Below, piece after piece: positions 6,405 through 9,516 of a stretch of 9,516 bases of DNA. The translations under genes and the position numbers were made by a program. The notes beneath the pieces are model-generated. The model was not told where the DNA came from and did no database searches. It saw nothing but the letters and a program-made list of their open reading frames with translations. The stretch's first letter is position 1, and the number at the start of each line of letters is the position of its first letter. The stretch covers positions 1 through 9,516 of the forward strand of contig CAJXGZ010000070.1 of the NCBI GenBank assembly GCA_913053795.1, in the 5' to 3' direction. Origin of the DNA: an uncultured Rhodospirillales bacterium (GTDB lineage: Bacteria > Pseudomonadota > Alphaproteobacteria > Rhodospirillales > 2-02-FULL-58-16).

Positions 6405-6677
6405 ATGACGAAACAAATTGCCGTGCTCGTCACCGGCGAGCCGGGCGAACCCTTGAGAATGTCGCTGGGTTTGACTCTCATGGATGACGCCGTCCATGTT
6501 TACCTCGTCGACAATAAATTCGACTTGAGCGAGGCCGATTCCAGCAACATCGAGATGATGAAGGATTTGGATGTCGAGTTCTTCTCCAACAATCAGGAAA
6601 ACGGTGACGCGGAGCATGTCTCCACCGAGGAGATGGCGCTGAAGTTGACCGATTACGATCATGTCATCGCCTATTGA
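6405..6677 (+). CDS. Small DsrE/DsrF-like protein without cysteine
   Basis: The 90-residue soluble protein has the beta-alpha layout of the DsrE/DsrF/TusCD fold. A hydrophobic first strand (IAVLVTGEPGE) leads into a helix with LRMSLGLTLM, then a strand VHVYLVDNKFD, a helix, a strand, and a C-terminal DHVIAY. In the known DsrEFH and TusBCD complexes, such subunits form hexamers that pass persulfide sulfur between carriers. This protein contains no Cys at all, so it is unlikely to carry sulfur and is more likely a structural partner of the next gene product, as DsrF/TusC is thought to be. GGAGAGG lies 8 bp before the ATG. The gene is 31 bp upstream of the second DsrE-like gene. Family placement rests on pattern recognition. 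Confidence 0.65.
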   Translation: MTKQIAVLVTGEPGEPLRMSLGLTLMDDAVHVYLVDNKFDLSEADSSNIEMMKDLDVEFFSNNQENGDAEHVSTEEMALKLTDYDHVIAY

Positions 6678-6708
6678 ACATTGCCGCCGCTAAGAAGGAT
6701 CTAAGAAG

Positions 6709-7011
6709 ATGAAGCTGGGAATACTGGTGAACACGGACAAGCACCTCGGGCACATCCGGGGGCTCGCCGCCGCCGCCGCGGCAAAGGATCACGAAGTCAT
6801 GATTTTCGCCATGGACCAAGGCGTCCGGCTGCTCGAAAACGCCTCCTTCAGCGAACTGGCCGAGCGCGGCGGCGTCTCCATCACCATCTGCGACCACAGC
6901 GCCGAAATGCAGGGAGTCGCCACCGAAGGAATCTCCAAGGCGATTACCTGCTCCGGACAGTTCGAAAACGCCATGATGGTCAACAAGGCCGACAAATTAA
7001 TCGTTCTCTAG
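6709..7011 (+). CDS. DsrE/TusD-like sulfur-carrier protein
   Basis: The 100-residue soluble protein has a DsrE-type fold. It starts with the strand KLGILVNTD, followed by a helix with the Ala-rich stretch GLAAAAAAK. Next come the strand VMIFAMDQGV, a helix, a strand SITI, then Cys61 in ICDHSAEMQGV. In DsrE and TusD the sulfur-accepting Cys lies at this point, at the end of a strand and before a helix of the type C-x2-A-A-x-R-R-G. Cys61 is therefore the expected persulfide site. A second Cys, Cys81 (AITCSGQ), follows. The C-terminus DKLIVL resembles the end strand of the family. AGAAGGA lies 9 bp before the ATG. Its place between a Cys-less homologue and a DsrH-like gene suggests a hetero-oligomer. 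Partner and substrate are inferred. Confidence 0.72.
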   Translation: MKLGILVNTDKHLGHIRGLAAAAAAKDHEVMIFAMDQGVRLLENASFSELAERGGVSITICDHSAEMQGVATEGISKAITCSGQFENAMMVNKADKLIVL

Positions 7012-7034
7012 ATCGGATGGAAACCACTTAAACC

Positions 7035-7205
7035 ATGAAACTACTCCATATCCTTAACGACGGCCCCGGCGAACTGTCCACCCGGATCATCGAAGCCCAG
7101 TCCCCGGACAACGAAGTCGAGGTCATCGACCTATCCAGGGAAGATATTTCCCATGACGCCGTCATCGACGCCATTTTCTCGAGCGACAAGGTGTTTTCGT
7201 GGTAG
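7035..7205 (+). CDS. 56-residue DsrH/TusB-like protein
   Basis: A short intact frame runs from ATG 7035 to TAG 7203-7205. The protein begins with a strand MKLLHILND, as DsrH/TusB proteins often start with M-L-H-x-[IV]. It has a middle strand NEVEVIDLS and ends in VIDAIFSSDKVFSW, closely like the conserved DsrH/TusB C-terminus with its final S-W. It is much shorter than the usual 90-100 residues and has no Cys, so it may be a minimal or structural subunit. The gene lies 23 bp after the TusD-like gene, in the position expected for the third member of a DsrEFH-type set. Its ribosome binding site is weak (GGATGG, 14 bp upstream). Its last 53 bp overlap the next gene in another frame. It could be missed by length filters. 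Confidence 0.68.
   Translation: MKLLHILNDGPGELSTRIIEAQSPDNEVEVIDLSREDISHDAVIDAIFSSDKVFSW
7138..7152 (+). promoter_or_regulatory. Hairpin covering the ribosome binding site of the glycosyltransferase gene
   Basis: GGGAA (7138-7142) and TTCCC (7148-7152) pair around GATAT, directly before ATG 7153. The left arm is also the Shine-Dalgarno-like AGGGAAG, 9 bp from that ATG. Ribosomes translating the 56-aa gene would open it, which suggests translational coupling. Confidence 0.4.
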
Positions 7206-8919
7206 CAGGGACCGTCCGCTAATCACGCCGCGCCACCATAAGCCGGGTGAGGACAACCGGGGCCTCCTGACCGTCCTGATTTCCCTACTTACGCTGACCA
7301 CGTTTGTTGGCCTTTTCGTCTTCCGTTCCCTCGACGACAACCGCTTGACCAGTTGGTGGTGGACGTTCGCCGGGACCGATATCTTCTCCGTTTTCCTTGT
7401 CTTGACCGCCGGCATCGTTGCCGCCTACGCGGTTTCAAGAATTTCCTTTCCCAGGCGCGGGCGGGCGGCGATGCTGTTCGTCGCCTCGTTCGCGGCCGCC
7501 GCGCTCTTCTGGGGGGAGCCCGAGGTCATCATCGACGCCGCCAGGTATTTCATGCAGGCCAAGCATCTGGAATTGTACGGCCCCGGTTATTTCTTCGGGG
7601 AGTGGGGCAAGGGCGTCGCGGCGTGGACAGACCTCCCTCTGGTCCCTTTCCTTCAGGGGCTGGTCCTCACCCTGTTCGGCGAGACGCGGATCGCGGTGCA
7701 GGGGTTCACCACCCTTCTCTTTTCCGCGACCGTGGCCCTTACCTACCTGATCGGCAGGACCTTGTGGGACGAGATCACAGGCGCCGGCGCCGGTGCGCTT
7801 CTCCTCGCCATGCCCTATCTTCTCACCCAGCCTCCGCTGATGCTGGTCGACGTCCCGACCATGTTCTTTCTGACCCTGGCCGTGTACGCGACGATCAAGG
7901 GCGTTAGGGACGGCGGCGCGTTTTTCCTGGCGGCGGCGCCGGTGGCCATAACCCTCGCCTTGCTGTCCAAGTATTCCACCTGGGTGATGCTGAGCGTCGT
8001 TCCCGTCATTTTCCTTGTCCACCTGGACTTGGGACGGAGAACGGTTTTGCGCCGCGCCGCGATTATCTCGCTTGGAGCGCTGTTGCTCGCGGGCGCCGCC
8101 GTGTCGATGAAAGCCGGCGTTTTCGCCGATCAAATAAAATTACTGTGGAGCTATCAGGTTCCCGGGCTGGCGCGGTGGGGAGAGAGCCATGCGTCCACGT
8201 TTCTCTTCCAGATACATCCCTTCGTCACCGGGGCGGCGATTTTTTCCATTTTCGCCGCCGTCGCTAAAAGAGACGTCAAGTACGCGATCATCGGCTGGAT
8301 GCTTTTTCTTATCATGGCGCTGGGCATCAGGCGGGCCAGGTACGCCCTCGTCACCTTTCCCATGCTGGCCCTGATGGCGGCCTATGGGCTGAGGCGGATC
8401 GCCGATGGCAAGACACGTAGGTTCATTATTTCCTGCGCCGTCGTCTCTTCGCTGGTGACGGCCCATTTCGGGTTCCTGCCATTCCTCAAGGGGACCAGCG
8501 CCGTCAACCTGATGCGGGCGGGCGAATACCTCGATTCCCTGGACGTGGAAAAGGCGGAAGTCATCACCCTGCCCCGGACGCGGTCGATCATCAATCCGGC
8601 CATTGCGGTTCCCATTCTCGATTTGTTTACCGGGAAACAAATCCTCCATCAGGGCAACTTGGAACCGCCCGCCCGCAACCTGATCGAGACATCGCCGTTG
8701 AGGTTCACTTGGGAGTTCAAGACCCCTCCCTATTTCGCGCCCGGCCCGGAGATTCCGGGTGACGATACGGCGCTGGTGGTGATCGCCAGCCGCGCCGGCC
8801 AACCGCTTCCCCCCCGGATCGCCCAAAGGCTCGCCGGCTACCGCCTGTCCAAGGAATTCGCCGTGACCGACAAGGTTTTCAAGTTCAAGACCATTGTCGG
8901 AGTCTACCTTCTCCCCTAG
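7153..8919 (+). CDS. Polytopic GT-C type glycosyltransferase-like protein (PMT/ArnT-like)
   Basis: The 588-residue membrane protein has about ten or more hydrophobic helices up to about residue 450 and a soluble C-terminal part of about 130 residues. The layout matches lipid-linked-sugar glycosyltransferases of the PMT_2/ArnT/family 39 group: TM1 at about 34-53, TM2, TM3, then a loop with acidic residues (Glu122, Glu124, Asp128) and an aromatic AARYFMQA block. After this come LPLVPFLQGLVLTLFGE and many TM segments. In this group an Asp or Glu in the first large periplasmic loop is catalytic. The donor would be a polyprenyl-phosphate sugar and the acceptor is unknown. ATG 7153 is preferred: it has AGGGAAG 9 bp upstream, and I found no other in-frame ATG, GTG or TTG before TM1. 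Choosing it means a 53-bp out-of-frame overlap with the 56-aa gene. Confidence 0.65.
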   Translation: MTPSSTPFSRATRCFRGSRDRPLITPRHHKPGEDNRGLLTVLISLLTLTTFVGLFVFRSLDDNRLTSWWWTFAGTDIFSVFLVLTAGIVAAYAVSRISFPRRGRAAMLFVASFAAAALFWGEPEVIIDAARYFMQAKHLELYGPGYFFGEWGKGVAAWTDLPLVPFLQGLVLTLFGETRIAVQGFTTLLFSATVALTYLIGRTLWDEITGAGAGALLLAMPYLLTQPPLMLVDVPTMFFLTLAVYATIKGVRDGGAFFLAAAPVAITLALLSKYSTWVMLSVVPVIFLVHLDLGRRTVLRRAAIISLGALLLAGAAVSMKAGVFADQIKLLWSYQVPGLARWGESHASTFLFQIHPFVTGAAIFSIFAAVAKRDVKYAIIGWMLFLIMALGIRRARYALVTFPMLALMAAYGLRRIADGKTRRFIISCAVVSSLVTAHFGFLPFLKGTSAVNLMRAGEYLDSLDVEKAEVITLPRTRSIINPAIAVPILDLFTGKQILHQGNLEPPARNLIETSPLRFTWEFKTPPYFAPGPEIPGDDTALVVIASRAGQPLPPRIAQRLAGYRLSKEFAVTDKVFKFKTIVGVYLLP

Positions 8920-9030
8920 GCTGCGCATGTTTTTTCTCAATTTATTTATATATTTGCAATCCGTTATATTAGCTGTTATTCATCCGTCCTGAATTTCGTG
9001 TCCTTTAATTTTTCCAGAGAGACAGGCAAG
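8920..9030 (+). promoter_or_regulatory. AT-rich intergenic region with probable promoter
   Basis: The 111-bp gap is far more AT-rich than the genes around it. It holds -10-like TATATT at 8949-8954 and 8965-8970, and TTGCAA at 8954-8959. No clean -35/-10 pair with good spacing can be fixed. It most likely carries the promoter of the YeeE-type gene. No clear terminator hairpin follows the glycosyltransferase-like gene. Confidence 0.35.
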
Positions 9031-9516
9031 ATGGTGGCAGCAACAAAAAACGCCGTTAGTAACGGTGAAATAATGACCGACGACTTGAAAAAAAACCGCC
9101 GCTGGGCGTACGTGATAACGGCTTTTTTCGCCGCTGTCAGCATAGGGACCTTCTCCTACAACGAGTATTACGCTTACTTATCCGTCTACCTCTGGTTCGG
9201 GTTCATTTACGGAATGTGCCTCCAGTATGGGCGCTTCTGTTTCGCCTCGGCGTTTCGTGACCTCTTCGCTGTCGGCGTGCCCAGGATGGCCGTCGGCATT
9301 ATGATCGCCACCGTGCTGTTCGCCTTGGTCGGCGCCTTCGTTACGGCGGCCGGCCTGAGCACCTTCCATCCCGCCCCGACCAGTTTCCATTCGGTGATCG
9401 CTGGTCTTTTCTTCGGCGTCGGGATGGTTTTCGCCGGCGGCTGCGCCTCGGGTTCTCTCTATAAGACCGGGGAAGGCAGCGGTTCGGCGCTGATTGTGGT
9501 GCTGTCGATCAGCGTC
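9031..9516 (+). CDS. YeeE/YedE-family sulfur-compound transporter, N-terminal part (runs off window)
   Basis: The frame is open from ATG 9031 to the right edge (162 residues seen). YeeE/YedE (DUF395) proteins are membrane channels; the best-known member, TsuA, takes up thiosulfate through conserved cysteines. Here the first repeat shows YGMCLQYGRFCFASAFRDLF (Cys63 and Cys70). A later helix has GMVFAGGCASGSLYKTGEG (Cys138), matching the family's G-x-C and G-G-C-x-x-G motifs. Hydrophobic segments lie at about 26-43, 49-65, 80-105 and 118-140. A GAGAGACAGG stretch precedes the ATG. An in-frame ATG at 9073 would shorten the polar N-terminus by 14 residues. Neighbouring sulfur-relay and rhodanese genes support a sulfur substrate, but which one is not shown. 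Confidence 0.87.
   Translation, partial: MVAATKNAVSNGEIMTDDLKKNRRWAYVITAFFAAVSIGTFSYNEYYAYLSVYLWFGFIYGMCLQYGRFCFASAFRDLFAVGVPRMAVGIMIATVLFALVGAFVTAAGLSTFHPAPTSFHSVIAGLFFGVGMVFAGGCASGSLYKTGEGSGSALIVVLSISV

Noticed and set aside
7137..7145. Suspected frameshift in the 56-aa gene near the GGG run
   Set aside because: A careful recount shows three G, not four, and the frame from 7035 to 7205 is continuous.
7435..8940. Two long - strand frames opposite the glycosyltransferase-like gene
   Set aside because: Their products are Gly/Arg/Gln/His-rich with no fold signature. The + strand frame has regularly spaced membrane helices.

Overview
The window is about 60% G+C and gene-dense. Its protein content points to an alphaproteobacterium, most likely a Rhodospirillales-type organism. 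The signs are the short pyruvoyl phosphatidylserine decarboxylase next to pssA, a short Ppx/GppA phosphatase overlapping rlmE, and a PleC-like histidine kinase core. This assignment is inferred from gene content and protein style, not from a search.

Left part (1-4933), ordinary chromosomal genes on the + strand: the 3' part of psd (phosphatidylserine decarboxylase); pssA (phosphatidylserine synthase), which starts 4 bp after psd and ends in a strong intrinsic terminator; a two-transmembrane sensor histidine kinase with no response regulator in view; a Ppx/GppA-type phosphatase that overlaps rlmE (23S rRNA 2'-O-methyltransferase) at TAATG; and a tRNA-Glu(CTC) with encoded CCA. psd and pssA together make phosphatidylethanolamine from CDP-diacylglycerol and serine.

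Middle and right (4934-9516), an apparent sulfur-handling module: an AT-rich intergenic stretch of about 285 bp holds a good promoter (5084-5111) overlapped by repeated TCAAAT/ATTTGA half-sites. It precedes an exported tandem-rhodanese protein with an active-site Cys only in its second domain. Next comes a 165-bp intergenic region with two strong inverted repeats, then three small genes. These are a Cys-less DsrE-like protein, a DsrE/TusD-like protein with a Cys at the expected site, and a 56-residue protein ending in the DsrH/TusB-like 'S-D-K-V-x-S-W' tail. A polytopic GT-C type glycosyltransferase-like protein overlaps the 56-aa gene by 53 bp in another frame. After an AT-rich promoter-like gap, the window ends inside a YeeE/YedE-family (thiosulfate/sulfur-compound) transporter.

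Proposed working model (inference): the YeeE-type channel imports a sulfur compound, the exported rhodanese handles sulfane sulfur in the periplasm, and the three small proteins form a DsrEFH/TusBCD-like relay in the cytoplasm. Why a glycosyltransferase sits among them is unclear. No mobile element, integrase, CRISPR array or rRNA was seen. No gene on the - strand was convincing.
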